This document shows positions 8,798 through 17,260 of a DNA stretch of 64,000 bases, in pieces. Source of the stretch: Pseudoduganella aquatica (GTDB lineage Bacteria; Pseudomonadota; Gammaproteobacteria; Burkholderiales; Burkholderiaceae_D). The notes below the pieces were generated by a model. That model saw nothing but the letters and a program-made list of their open reading frames with translations. It made no database searches and was not told the DNA's origin. Position 1 is the stretch's first letter; every line of letters begins with the position of its first letter. The stretch spans positions 62,001 through 126,000 of the forward strand of contig NZ_WWCU01000014.1 of NCBI RefSeq assembly GCF_009857595.1. Reading direction: 5' to 3'. The translations under genes were made by a program, and so were the position numbers.

Positions 8798-8893
8798 GGC
8801 GGGTTACGCGCTTTGCGCTAAGCCGCCCTACGCAACAACACCGCCAACACTGGAGAACCGTAGGGCGGGTTAGTGCGCAGCACGTAACCCGCC
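8798..8893. repeat. REPIN-like paired inverted repeat, copy 2
   Basis: Left hairpin begins GGCGGGTTACG and ends at CCTACG, slightly degenerate (CTAAGCCGCC). The right hairpin begins CGTAGGGCGGGTTAG and ends CGTAACCCGCC, with a spacer of about 26 bases. It lies between the convergent paaX and glycosyltransferase genes. The right hairpin supplies the TAA stop and final residues of the minus-strand gene ending at 8870. Confidence 0.88.
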
Positions 8894-10744
8894 AGCGCCG
8901 TCGGCGGCCGCCACCGTACACATCCGGTACGGATAAGGCTCAGTGCCCACCGACGCCCGGTACGCCACACAACTTGCTGGATCATACGCCAGCCCGATCA
9001 GGCCCAAACGGCGCGCCGCCTCCGCTTCCATGGCCCTGTCTTCCGGCGCCGTATCCTTGCGGTACTGCGCCTGCAAGGCCAGCGTGCACAGCTGGCCGGA
9101 CGGCGCCGCCGCGCGGTCGACCTGGGCCTTCATCCGCACATGGCTGGTCAGCCATTCCAGCGCGCGGCAGCCCGTTTCGCTGCCGGTCAAGCCCAGCGAA
9201 CCGGCGAGCTGCGCCTTGCGCTCCATGCCGGTGGCGCGCTTGTCGGTGGCGATCGGGAACATGATGTAATGCGGCCCGCCGCGCGTGGCGATGAGCTGCC
9301 GCATGCGCTCCCGGTAAGCCGGCGATTCCGGAAAGCCGGAACCCAGGCCAACCACCGCCGCATCCGGCGGCATAAACTGCGCCAGCCAGCCCATCGGGCT
9401 ATCCGACGAAGCCTGGAACACCACGGCGCGCGCGGGCTGCGCGATGCGCGGCGTATCGGCCGCGAAGGCGCGTTCAGTCCAGCCCGCGTGTCCCCAGGTA
9501 GTAAAGGGCAGCACGGCCAGCGTGGCGGCCAGCAGCAGCCAGCCGCCCAAGCGGGCCGCCAGCGGCGGCGGCGCCATGGTCTGCAACAGCAGCCAGAACA
9601 GCAGCGGCGCCAGCAGCTCCATCGGCACCACATAGCGGTAGATGCTGAACAGGCGCACCCACACCACATACGAGACCGCAAAGAACACCAGCAGGAACAA
9701 GGCGCGCGGCGCCAGCACGGGCAGCGCGGCGAACTTGCCTTGCGCTCCCTGCACGCGGCGCAGCAGCGCCACCACGGTCCACGCCGCCACCGCCGTGTAC
9801 AGCAGCGGCCAGATAATTTGCTGGATAGGCACCTCGGCGATGCGGCCGATATTGCGCGTGAAAACAAAGGGCCACAGCAGCGCTTCGAGCGGGCCGCGCG
9901 GCAAGTGCCCCTCGTCCAGCACGCCCAGTTCCGCCGCCATCGGGCTGTGGAAGATGTTGTTAAATTGCGGGAACAAGGGATTGCCGTAGCTGCTCCACAT
10001 GCGGAGCATCCAGTAGCCCGACGTTGCCGCCATGCCAGCCAGCACGCCCACGCCATACAGGAAGGCGGCCAGCACGCGCTGCCGCAGCGGCGCGGCCAGG
10101 GCCAGCAGCGCAACGCAGGCGCCCACCGCAAAGCTCGCATTGGTCAGCTTCAGGCCGAGACCCAGGCCCATGACGGCGCCCGCACCCAGCAGCGCGCGCA
10201 AGCCGGCGCCGGTGCAGGACGGCAGCTGTTCCCAGCGGCGCAGCAGCCAGTACAGCGACCACAGCACCAGCAGCGCCGTCACATTGTCGCCCATGGAGTT
10301 GCCCAGCTCGGACAGGAAGGCCGCGCTCATCATGCCGGCGATGGCCAGCAGCAGCGCGGTGCGGCCGCTGGCGACGAACTGGCGCACGATGGCGGCCACC
10401 AGCACAAAGACCAGGCCGTGCAGCACGCCGAAGGCAAAGCCGGCCACCGGCGCCGGCAGCCATTGCGTGAGCAGGAAATACGGCACGTCGAGCAAGGGAT
10501 TGAAATAGCTCTGGAAGCCGGCCGGCGACATGTCCAGCGCCATGCGCCCGTTCAGCAGCGCATGCACGTTGTAGAGATGGTAGTTGCGCATGTCCCAGCC
10601 GTCGTCCTGGCCCATGGCCAGGGACAGCAGGCCGCACAGCAGCGGCACGATGAAGGCGGCCCGCCGCGCCGCGCGCGGATGCGCCAGCGGCGCGGCCCAG
10701 CGCAGCAGCCTGGCTTCCAGGCGGCCCAGCAAACCCGCGCTCAC
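8870..10744 (-). CDS. Polytopic membrane glycosyltransferase-like protein
   Basis: Integral membrane protein of about 624 residues with at least ten hydrophobic segments (for example AAFIVPLLCGLLSLAMG, FGVLHGLVFVLVAAIV, LLLAIAGMMSAAFL, ALFLLVFFAVSYVVWV). An early acidic loop, QDDGWDMRNYHLYN, resembles lipid-sugar-dependent GT-C transferases. The family is inferred from topology and context, not recognised exactly. The chosen GTG at 10744 overlaps the stop of the upstream GT2 gene (GTGA), indicating coupling; the frame is open to 10966. The last seven residues (GGLRAAH) and the stop codon come from repeat copy 2, so the original C-terminus may have been altered. Confidence 0.7.
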   Translation of the reverse strand: MSAGLLGRLEARLLRWAAPLAHPRAARRAAFIVPLLCGLLSLAMGQDDGWDMRNYHLYNVHALLNGRMALDMSPAGFQSYFNPLLDVPYFLLTQWLPAPVAGFAFGVLHGLVFVLVAAIVRQFVASGRTALLLAIAGMMSAAFLSELGNSMGDNVTALLVLWSLYWLLRRWEQLPSCTGAGLRALLGAGAVMGLGLGLKLTNASFAVGACVALLALAAPLRQRVLAAFLYGVGVLAGMAATSGYWMLRMWSSYGNPLFPQFNNIFHSPMAAELGVLDEGHLPRGPLEALLWPFVFTRNIGRIAEVPIQQIIWPLLYTAVAAWTVVALLRRVQGAQGKFAALPVLAPRALFLLVFFAVSYVVWVRLFSIYRYVVPMELLAPLLFWLLLQTMAPPPLAARLGGWLLLAATLAVLPFTTWGHAGWTERAFAADTPRIAQPARAVVFQASSDSPMGWLAQFMPPDAAVVGLGSGFPESPAYRERMRQLIATRGGPHYIMFPIATDKRATGMERKAQLAGSLGLTGSETGCRALEWLTSHVRMKAQVDRAAAPSGQLCTLALQAQYRKDTAPEDRAMEAEAARRLGLIGLAYDPASCVAYRASVGTEPYPYRMCTVAAADGAGGLRAAH

Positions 10745-11685
10745 GAAGCGTCCCGGCTGAACACCGGCACCGCCATGTAGGCGAAGCGTTTTTGCTCGAT
10801 GCGGGCCTTGGTCACGGCGTCCAGTATCAGGCCGCAGACCAGCAGGATAATCCCCAGCAGCATGAGGGAGGCGCACAGCACGGCGGTCGGCAAACGGGGC
10901 ACCAGGCCGGTTTGCAGATAGGTCGCCAGCAGCGGCACGGCCAGCCCGGCCGACAGCAGCGTGCACAGCAGGAAGCCGATGCCGAAGAAGGCCAGCGGCC
11001 GCTCCGATTTGAACAGGCGCAAGATGGTCATCAGGATGCGCGCGCCGTCGCGGTAGGTGTTGAGCTTGCTGAACGAGCCTTCCGGACGCGACTTGTAGAC
11101 GGTCTCGACCTCGGCCACCGGCAGGCGCAGCTCCAGCGCGTGCACGGTCAGTTCGGTTTCGATTTCAAACCCGGCCGAATGCGCGGCGAAGGACTTGACG
11201 TAGCGGCGCGAGAACACGCGGTAGCCGGACAGGATGTCGTTGAAGGTGCGGCCGAACACGGCGGACAAGCAGCCCGTGAGCAGGCGGTTGCCGAAGCGGT
11301 GGCCGAAGCGGTAGGCGCTCTGCTCTTCGGTGACGCGGCTGCCCACCAGCATGTCCAGCCCTTCGTCGAGCAGGCGCTCGACCAGCACCGGCGCCACCGA
11401 GGCGTCGTAGGTGTCGTCGCCGTCCACCATCACGTAGGCGTCGGCCTCCACGTCGGCGAACATGCGGCGCACCACGCTGCCTTTGCCCTGCGCCGGCACG
11501 TGGCGCACGATGGCGCCCGCCTCGCGGGCAATGCGCACGGTGTCGTCGGTGGAGTTGTTGTCGAACACAAAAATCTGTGCCGACGGCAGGTAGCGGTTGA
11601 AGTCGCGGATAATCGCGGCGATGGTCGTGGCCTCGTTGTAGCAGGGAACGAGCACCGCAATACGCACAGGGGATGGATCAGGCAT
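10741..11685 (-). CDS. Family 2 glycosyltransferase, dolichyl-phosphate-mannose-synthase-like
   Basis: GT-A transferase of about 314 residues that probably loads a sugar onto polyprenyl phosphate. It begins MPDPSPVRIAVLVPCYNEATTIAAIIRDF, has the nucleotide-binding VFDNNSTDDT and the DxD-like VMVDGDDTYDAS, and then GSRVTEEQSAYRFGHRFGNRL. Two C-terminal hydrophobic spans (FFGIGFLLCTLLSAGLAVPLL and LCASLMLLGIILLVCGLIL) anchor it. The frame is open to 11736; the ATG at 11685 is preferred because a perfect TATAAT lies between the two candidates. It is the first gene of a two-gene operon with the GT-C-like protein, which would use the lipid-linked sugar. Confidence 0.85.
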   Translation of the reverse strand: MPDPSPVRIAVLVPCYNEATTIAAIIRDFNRYLPSAQIFVFDNNSTDDTVRIAREAGAIVRHVPAQGKGSVVRRMFADVEADAYVMVDGDDTYDASVAPVLVERLLDEGLDMLVGSRVTEEQSAYRFGHRFGNRLLTGCLSAVFGRTFNDILSGYRVFSRRYVKSFAAHSAGFEIETELTVHALELRLPVAEVETVYKSRPEGSFSKLNTYRDGARILMTILRLFKSERPLAFFGIGFLLCTLLSAGLAVPLLATYLQTGLVPRLPTAVLCASLMLLGIILLVCGLILDAVTKARIEQKRFAYMAVPVFSRDAS

Positions 11686-11712
11686 CGTAGCAGACAGGAA
11701 TGACAATTGAGC

Positions 11713-11718
11713 ATTATA
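11713..11718 (-). promoter_or_regulatory. Probable -10 box for glycosyltransferase operon
   Basis: The minus strand reads TATAAT here, about 28 bases before the chosen ATG at 11685. No convincing -35 hexamer is found 16-18 bases upstream, so this is a partial promoter call that mainly helps choose the start codon. Confidence 0.4.
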
Positions 11719-11759
11719 GCTGCTCTCAATCAACATTCCCGCCGCAATGCCGCGCTGGA

Positions 11760-12221
11760 TTAGCCTTTATAGATGCCGCAAATAATGACCAGGTCGCCGG
11801 TCTTTTCCACATAGGTGGATTTCTTCTCGATGGCCTTGCTGACCGGGTTGGGCCATTTGTAGTCCACCCAGCCGCTGCCCTTGGTGGCGGCCACGTCGAG
11901 GAAGGCCTTGATGAAGTGCTTGTCGTCCACGTCCTTCAGGTCGATCATGGATTTGCCGATCAGCTTGGGGTTGCCGCCGTGGGCCAGGGTCAGGCCGGTC
12001 TTGTCCAGCACGGCGATGTAGAGGTCGCGGTCCTTGAACTGGCCGCTGGGGTTGCTGATTTCGGCGAAGGCCTTGTCCTTGCCGTTGGCGGCGATATAGG
12101 CCGCCGCCTTCTTCACCATGGCCACCGCCTCGTCGGCCGTGCCCACATTGGCCGCCGACGCGCCCTGCACCAGCGAACAGGCCAGCAAGGCCGCAAAGAC
12201 TACCCGAAACAGCTGCTTCAT
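11760..12221 (-). CDS. Secreted single-Cache-domain protein
   Basis: Protein of 153 residues with a Sec signal peptide (MKQLFRVVFAALLACSLVQGASA, cleavage near residue 23), followed by a single Cache-type sensing fold. Visible family features are DEAVAMVKKAAAYIAANGKDKAFAEI, YIAVLDKTGLTLAHGGNPKLIGKSM, and the terminal VEKTGDLVIICGIYKG. There is no membrane anchor or output domain, so it is a free periplasmic binding protein. It is a clear paralogue of the protein at 30772. AAGGGG precedes the ATG. Ligand and partner are unknown; no chemoreceptor is adjacent to this copy. Confidence 0.85.
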   Translation of the reverse strand: MKQLFRVVFAALLACSLVQGASAANVGTADEAVAMVKKAAAYIAANGKDKAFAEISNPSGQFKDRDLYIAVLDKTGLTLAHGGNPKLIGKSMIDLKDVDDKHFIKAFLDVAATKGSGWVDYKWPNPVSKAIEKKSTYVEKTGDLVIICGIYKG

Positions 12222-12254
12222 CTTGGTCCCCTTTTAATTTGAAAGTGCGCCGCA

Positions 12255-12268
12255 CCGGCCCGGGCCGG
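12255..12268. repeat. 14-bp perfect GC palindrome
   Basis: CCGGCCCGGGCCGG is its own reverse complement. It lies between the TRAP binding protein gene and the downstream Cache-protein gene on the minus strand, about 34 bases before that gene's ATG. It could be a hairpin or operator; no T-run follows. Function unknown. Confidence 0.4.
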
Positions 12269-12377
12269 CGGCCAAGGCAGTGTAGCGCACATTTTCCGCA
12301 CTAAAAGGTTTTGTCAGCGCGACGCAACAAGGGGAAAGGCGGCAGGACCGCCCTCCCACTCAGCCCACTCGCCCAGC

Positions 12378-13466
12378 TTATTTGCGCCCGGCGTTGATCA
12401 GGTAATTCTGCATGGTGGCTTCGGCCACCGAGGCCCACTGGTTCTGGTCCTGGCGGAATTTCTTCCATGGCTCGTAGATCTTCTTGAACTTGGCATTCTT
12501 CGCGGCCTCCTCCTCCATCACCGCGGTGGACAGTTTGTAGGACGCGTCCATGATCTCCTTGGAGAAGGTGTGCAGCTTGGCGCCGTTCTTCAGCAGGCGC
12601 GCCAGCGCGGCCGGGTTCTTGGTGTCGTACTCGGCCTGCATGATGACGTGGCACTCGTAGCTGGCGCACTCCACCGCCGCCTGGTACTCCTTGGGCAGCT
12701 TTTCCCATTCCTTGATATTGATATAGAACGACAGCTGCGGCCCAGCCTCCCACCAGCCCGGCGCGTAGTAGTGCGGCGCCACGCGCTGCAGGCCCAGCTT
12801 CTCATCGTCGTAAGGGCCGACCCACTCGGCCGCGTCGATGGTGCCCTTCTCCAGCGCGCTGTACACGTCGCTGGCCGGGATCTGCTGCGGCACCGCGCCC
12901 ATGCGCTCCATCACCCGCCCGGCGAAACCGGCGATGCGGATTTTCAGGCCCTTCATGTCCGCCACGGTCTTCAATTCCTTGCGGTACCAGCCGCCCATCT
13001 GCGTGCCGGTGTTGCCGGCCATGAAGTTGATAATGCCGTAGCCCTTGTAGAACTCGCGCATCAGCTCGCGGCCGCCGCCCTGGTCGTACCACGCGGTCTG
13101 CTGGCGCGAGGTCAGGCCGAAGGGCACGGCGCAGTCGAAGCAGAAGGCCGGGTCCTTGCCGAAGTAGTAGTAGGAAGGCGTATGGCCCATTTCCACCGTG
13201 CCCGCCTGCACCGCGTCCATCACCTGCAGGCCGGGCACGATCTCGCCCGCCGCATGCTGGCGGATGGTGAATTTGCCGCCGGTCAGCTCGGCCACGCGCT
13301 TGCAGAAATGCTCGGCCGAGCCGTAGATGGTGTCCAGGGTCTTGGGGAAGCTGGAAGCGAGGCGCCAGGTCACGGCGGGCTGCGCCTGGGCCAGCGCCGG
13401 GGCTACCGCCAGCGCGCCGGCGCCAGCGCCCAGGGTGGCATTCTTCAGGAAGGAACGACGCTGCAT
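12378..13466 (-). CDS. TRAP transporter solute-binding protein, DctP/TakP type (paralogue 1)
   Basis: Periplasmic binding protein of 362 residues for a tripartite ATP-independent transporter, probably for a carboxylate. The N-terminus MQRRSFLKNATLGAGAGALA carries a twin-arginine export motif. DctP hallmarks include WRLASSFPKTLDTIYGSAE, GWYRKELKTVADMKGLKIRI, GTIDAAEWVGPYDDEKLGL and YAPGWWEAG. The frame is open to 13718, but the ATG at 13466 gives the signal peptide. No dctQ or dctM membrane gene is nearby. The paralogue at 18477 is very similar along its length. Confidence 0.92.
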   Translation of the reverse strand: MQRRSFLKNATLGAGAGALAVAPALAQAQPAVTWRLASSFPKTLDTIYGSAEHFCKRVAELTGGKFTIRQHAAGEIVPGLQVMDAVQAGTVEMGHTPSYYYFGKDPAFCFDCAVPFGLTSRQQTAWYDQGGGRELMREFYKGYGIINFMAGNTGTQMGGWYRKELKTVADMKGLKIRIAGFAGRVMERMGAVPQQIPASDVYSALEKGTIDAAEWVGPYDDEKLGLQRVAPHYYAPGWWEAGPQLSFYINIKEWEKLPKEYQAAVECASYECHVIMQAEYDTKNPAALARLLKNGAKLHTFSKEIMDASYKLSTAVMEEEAAKNAKFKKIYEPWKKFRQDQNQWASVAEATMQNYLINAGRK

Positions 13467-13605
13467 AGGTTCAGTCTCCGGTATTGTTTTCGTGAGGAAT
13501 CCCGGCCTAGTGTATGACCGAATTGGCAAGCTTGCAATCCCAAGCTTGTGCATAAAACTAGTATCATGTCGGCACACCCGATTTTTTACCGTCAGGACCG
13601 AAGCA

Positions 13606-14739
13606 ATGCCTATCAAAATCAGCCACCAATTCGATGCTGGCGCCATCGACGTTCTGCGCGCGGACGACCCTTCCGCGATCGACCTGAACATCCGCAAAGA
13701 CTCCGCTGCCGACATCATCCAGTGGTTCTATTTCCGCGTGCAGGGCGCCAAGGCGACCCCGCTGACGATGAACTTCCTGAACGCCGGCCAGGCCGCCTAT
13801 CCGGACGGCTGGAAGGACTACCAGGCCGTGGCCAGCTACGACCGCGACACCTGGTTCCGCGTGCCCACCTCGTATGACGGCAAGACCATGGTCATCGAGC
13901 ACACGCCGGAATACGACAGCGTCTACTACGCCTACTTCGAGCCCTACTCGTGGGAACGCCACCTTGCCCTGCTGGACAACGCCCAGCTGAACGACTACGT
14001 GCGCCTGGAAGACCTGGGCAGCACCCTGGACGGCCACGACATGAATCTGCTGGTGATCGGCGAGCCGGAAGAAGGCAAGCCCAAGGTGTGGGTCATCGCG
14101 CGCCAGCATCCGGGCGAGACCATGGCGGAATGGTTTGTGGAAGGCATGGTCGACGCCCTGCTGGACGTGGCCAATCCCTTCGGCCGCCAGCTGCTGCAGG
14201 AAGCCGTGTTCTACGTGGTGCCGAATATGAACCCGGACGGATCCGTGCGCGGCAACCTGCGCACCAACGCCGCCGGCGCCAACCTGAACCGCGAATGGTT
14301 TAAGCCGAGCATGGAGCGCAGCCCGGAAGTGTTCCTGGTGCTGAACAAGATGAAGGAAGTGGGCTGCGACCTGTTCCTGGACATCCACGGCGACGAAGGC
14401 CTGCCCTATGTGTTCACGGCCGGCAGCGAAGCGCTGGAAACCTGGAGCAAGGCCGACGCCGAGCGCCAGCAGGACTTCATCGACGCCTTCAAGATCGCCA
14501 GCCCGGACTTCCAGGACGAATTCGGCTACGGCGAAAGCCCGCTGACGCCGGAAACCCTGTCCATGGGTTCGCCGCACATCTCGCACGCCTTCGGCTGCCT
14601 GTCGCTGACGCTGGAAATGCCGTTCAAGGACAACGCCAACGACCCCGACCCGGTCACCGGCTGGGACGGCGCCCGCAGCGCCCGCCTGGGCGCAGCCATC
14701 CTGCAGCCAGTGCTACTGTCGCTGCGCGCCAACGCCTGA
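13606..14739 (+). CDS. M14-family zinc carboxypeptidase, cytosolic type
   Basis: Protein of 377 residues without signal peptide. An N-terminal beta-sandwich domain (about residues 1-120) precedes the metallocarboxypeptidase domain. Zinc ligands are His168 and Glu171 (ARQHPGETMAEWF) and His261 (DLFLDIHGDEG). The substrate-binding NLNREWF motif and the catalytic glutamate region LTLEMPFKDN are present. It resembles bacterial relatives of cytosolic carboxypeptidases; the substrate is unknown. The frame is open from 13327, but the ATG at 13606 gives the family N-terminus MPIKISHQFDAGAIDV and avoids overlap with the divergent TRAP gene. Confidence 0.88.
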   Translation: MPIKISHQFDAGAIDVLRADDPSAIDLNIRKDSAADIIQWFYFRVQGAKATPLTMNFLNAGQAAYPDGWKDYQAVASYDRDTWFRVPTSYDGKTMVIEHTPEYDSVYYAYFEPYSWERHLALLDNAQLNDYVRLEDLGSTLDGHDMNLLVIGEPEEGKPKVWVIARQHPGETMAEWFVEGMVDALLDVANPFGRQLLQEAVFYVVPNMNPDGSVRGNLRTNAAGANLNREWFKPSMERSPEVFLVLNKMKEVGCDLFLDIHGDEGLPYVFTAGSEALETWSKADAERQQDFIDAFKIASPDFQDEFGYGESPLTPETLSMGSPHISHAFGCLSLTLEMPFKDNANDPDPVTGWDGARSARLGAAILQPVLLSLRANA

Positions 14740-14920
14740 GAAATTATTTTTCCCTCGGCGTGCAGGCGCCGATGGGGCCATATTCCGGCGAATAGCCGCA
14801 ATATGCGCAAATAGGCGCCAACTGCACGCAATTGCAGTCCATGCTCGGCGAAATCGCCTTCTCGCCGCAGCATCTTGCAATTGAAAGCAGGCAACATTCC
14901 TATTACCATGCTAGCAAAGT

Positions 14921-14949
14921 GGAAAAGCCCGCCTTGAGCGGGCTTTTCC
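14921..14949. terminator. Intrinsic terminator after the M14 carboxypeptidase gene
   Basis: Perfect 12-base arms GGAAAAGCCCGC and GCGGGCTTTTCC around a five-base loop (CTTGA). The A-run on one side and T-run on the other make it usable in either direction. It separates the carboxypeptidase gene from the TonB receptor gene. The rest of the 241-base gap (14740-14920) holds only a small GC hairpin near 14757-14774. Confidence 0.85.
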
Positions 14950-14980
14950 TTGTGTAACTTTTCCCTTATCGGCAACCACC

Positions 14981-17173
14981 ATGACCCAACGGCTCCGCCC
15001 GTCCCCTACCCTGCTGCGCCTGCTGGCCGCCGCGCCTGTCTTGATCAGCTCGGCCCACGTTTTTGCCGCCGAAGAACCCGTCAAGCCCGCCAAAGAACCG
15101 ATGCAAAAGGTGGAGATCAAGGGCGCGGCGGAGACCTATGACGCGCGCCGCAACGATACCGCTACCAAGATCGTGGTGACGCAGGAAGAGATCCTGAAGA
15201 ACGGCGACACCACCATCGCCGAGGTGCTCAAGCGCCTGCCCGGCATCACCGTGGGCGGCGTGCAGGGACGCGGCGGCGACATCCGCATGCGCGGGCTGGG
15301 CAGCGGCTACACCCAGATCATGCTGAACGGCGAACCGGCGCCGCCGGGCTTCTCGCTCGACTCGCTGTCGCCGGACATGATAGAACGCATCGAAGTGATG
15401 CGCGCGGCCACGGCCGAGTTCAGCACCCAGGCCATCGCCGGCGGCATCAACATCGTGCTGAAGAAAGCCATCGTCACGGCGCAGCGCGAAGTCAAGGTCG
15501 GCCTGCAGGACGACAACGGCAAGCTGGGCACCAACACCAACTTCCAGATCTCCGACCGCAAGGGCGCCATTTCCTACGCGGTGGGCGGCGGCGTCACCTA
15601 CGGCAAGTTCAACCGTCCCGCCGAGATCGTCACCACCGGCACCAACCCGGCCGGCGTGCAGAACCTGTCGCGCCGCACCGAGCAGACCAGCAGCGGCTCG
15701 TTCGAGGCGCTGAACCTGTCGCCGCGCGTGAACATCAACCTCGGCCCGAACGATATCATCACCTCGCAAAGCTTCGTCAACGTGAACCGCTTCCGCGGCG
15801 ACACGGACGAGCGCGTGAACACCCTGCAAGGCAGCCTGCCGCGCTACAGCGCCACCAGCGTGGACATCGATTCCGACGTGGCCCTGCTGCGCACCGACCT
15901 GACCTGGACCCGCAAGCTGGCCGGCGGCGCCAAGCTGGAAGTGAAAGGCGGCGCCAACTACAACAAGCGCTCCACCGACGCGCCGTCGCTGCAATATTTC
16001 GCCAACAATGTGCTGGCCCTGAAGCGCACGGTGTCGTCCGACTCCACCGACAAGGGCTTCACCACCACAGGCAAATACTCCACGCCGCTGTTCGAAGGCC
16101 ACGCGCTGGCCACCGGCTGGGACGCCGGCTACAGCAAGCGCGACGAAGACCGCATCCAGCGCGAAAGCAGCCCGGTGGGCGCGCCGGCCGTCAACCTGGA
16201 CCAGATCTACGCCGCCGACGTGAAGCGCCTGGCGCTGTACGCGCAGGACGAATGGACCGTCACGGACCGCTGGTCGGTGTACTTCGGCCTGCGCTGGGAA
16301 GGCATCGAGACCACCAGCGAAGGCAACGACTACGCGCCGGTGAGCAACAAGTCCAGCGTGTGGAGCCCGCTGTTCCAGACGCTGTGGAAAATCCCCGGCA
16401 GCAAGGCCGACCAGGTGCGCCTGGGCGTGTCGCGCACCTACAAGGCGCCCGGCGTGAACAGCCTGATCCCGCGCCGCTTCGCCTCCAACAACAACACCGC
16501 CACCAGCCCGGACCAGACCGGCAATCCGCTGCTCAAGCCTGAACTGGCCTGGGGCCTGGACCTGGCCTTCGAGCACTACCTGCCGGGCGGCGGCCTGATG
16601 ACGGCCAGCACCTTCGTGCGCCGCATCAAGGACATCACGCGTCAGCAGGTGGCCCTGATCGACGGCCTGTACGTGTCGCGCCCGGTCAACGCCGGCACCG
16701 CCAACACGCGCGGCATCGAGCTGGAAGCCAAGTTGCCGCTGCGCTCCATGTACCCGACGGCCCCGGCGATTGAAATGCGCGCCAACCTGTCGCGCAACTG
16801 GTCGGACCTGGACTCCGTGCCCGGCCCGAACAACCGCCTGGACCAGCAGACCCCGATCAGCGGCACCGTGGGCGCGGACTGGAAACTGGACACCCTGCCG
16901 CTGACCCTGGGCGGCAGCTTCAGCTTCCAGAGCGGCGGCCCGGTACGCATCTCGGACCGCCAGTACGCCTACTCGATTCCGAAGCGTTCGCTGGACCTGT
17001 ACGGCCTGTGGAAGTTCACGCCCAAGACCCAGCTGCGCGTTGCCGTAGCCAACGCCCTGCACCAGGACAACTACAACGAATCGGCCTTCGTCGAGTCCAC
17101 CGGCACCCTGCGCGACGGCACCATCACGCCAACCACCGCCGTGGTGCGCGCCCTGCTGGAAATGAAGTTCTGA
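14981..17173 (+). CDS. TonB-dependent outer-membrane receptor
   Basis: Outer-membrane beta-barrel transporter of 730 residues. It has a signal peptide (MTQRLRPSPTLLRLLAAAPVLISSAHVFA), a TonB-box-like stretch (MQKVEIKGAAETYDARRNDT), and a plug domain (TTIAEVLKRLPGITVGGVQGRGGDIRMRGLGSGYTQIMLNGE, then IERIEVMRAATAEFSTQAIAGGINIVLKKA). The barrel ends in the typical aromatic C-terminus LLEMKF. Plug and barrel resemble CirA/FepA-like siderophore receptors, but the substrate cannot be read from sequence. No Fur box or anti-sigma gene was seen next to it. The nearby ribosome binding site is weak. Confidence 0.92.
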   Translation: MTQRLRPSPTLLRLLAAAPVLISSAHVFAAEEPVKPAKEPMQKVEIKGAAETYDARRNDTATKIVVTQEEILKNGDTTIAEVLKRLPGITVGGVQGRGGDIRMRGLGSGYTQIMLNGEPAPPGFSLDSLSPDMIERIEVMRAATAEFSTQAIAGGINIVLKKAIVTAQREVKVGLQDDNGKLGTNTNFQISDRKGAISYAVGGGVTYGKFNRPAEIVTTGTNPAGVQNLSRRTEQTSSGSFEALNLSPRVNINLGPNDIITSQSFVNVNRFRGDTDERVNTLQGSLPRYSATSVDIDSDVALLRTDLTWTRKLAGGAKLEVKGGANYNKRSTDAPSLQYFANNVLALKRTVSSDSTDKGFTTTGKYSTPLFEGHALATGWDAGYSKRDEDRIQRESSPVGAPAVNLDQIYAADVKRLALYAQDEWTVTDRWSVYFGLRWEGIETTSEGNDYAPVSNKSSVWSPLFQTLWKIPGSKADQVRLGVSRTYKAPGVNSLIPRRFASNNNTATSPDQTGNPLLKPELAWGLDLAFEHYLPGGGLMTASTFVRRIKDITRQQVALIDGLYVSRPVNAGTANTRGIELEAKLPLRSMYPTAPAIEMRANLSRNWSDLDSVPGPNNRLDQQTPISGTVGADWKLDTLPLTLGGSFSFQSGGPVRISDRQYAYSIPKRSLDLYGLWKFTPKTQLRVAVANALHQDNYNESAFVESTGTLRDGTITPTTAVVRALLEMKF

Positions 17174-17184
17174 TGTAGCACAAA

Positions 17185-17212
17185 GCCGCCGCAGATTCCC
17201 CCTTGCGGCGGC
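17185..17212 (+). terminator. Hairpin after the TonB receptor gene
   Basis: Nine-base arms GCCGCCGCA and TGCGGCGGC around a ten-base loop, 12 bases after the receptor stop codon, followed by GTCCTCTT. The T content after the stem is low, so it is a weak terminator at best. Confidence 0.5.
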
Positions 17213-17228
17213 GTCCTCTTGCGCAGAT

Positions 17229-17260
17229 GATGGTTTCCAGCGCCCCGACTGGAGACCATC
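17229..17260 (+). promoter_or_regulatory. Hairpin burying the ribosome binding site of the 17261 gene
   Basis: Twelve-base arms GATGGTTTCCAG and CTGGAGACCATC pair fully (one T-G wobble) around an eight-base loop. The right arm contains the only Shine-Dalgarno candidate (GGAG) and ends at the base before the ATG at 17261. In the mRNA this would occlude the ribosome binding site. Alternatively it could be a DNA operator. The structure is seen directly; the role is inferred. Confidence 0.6.
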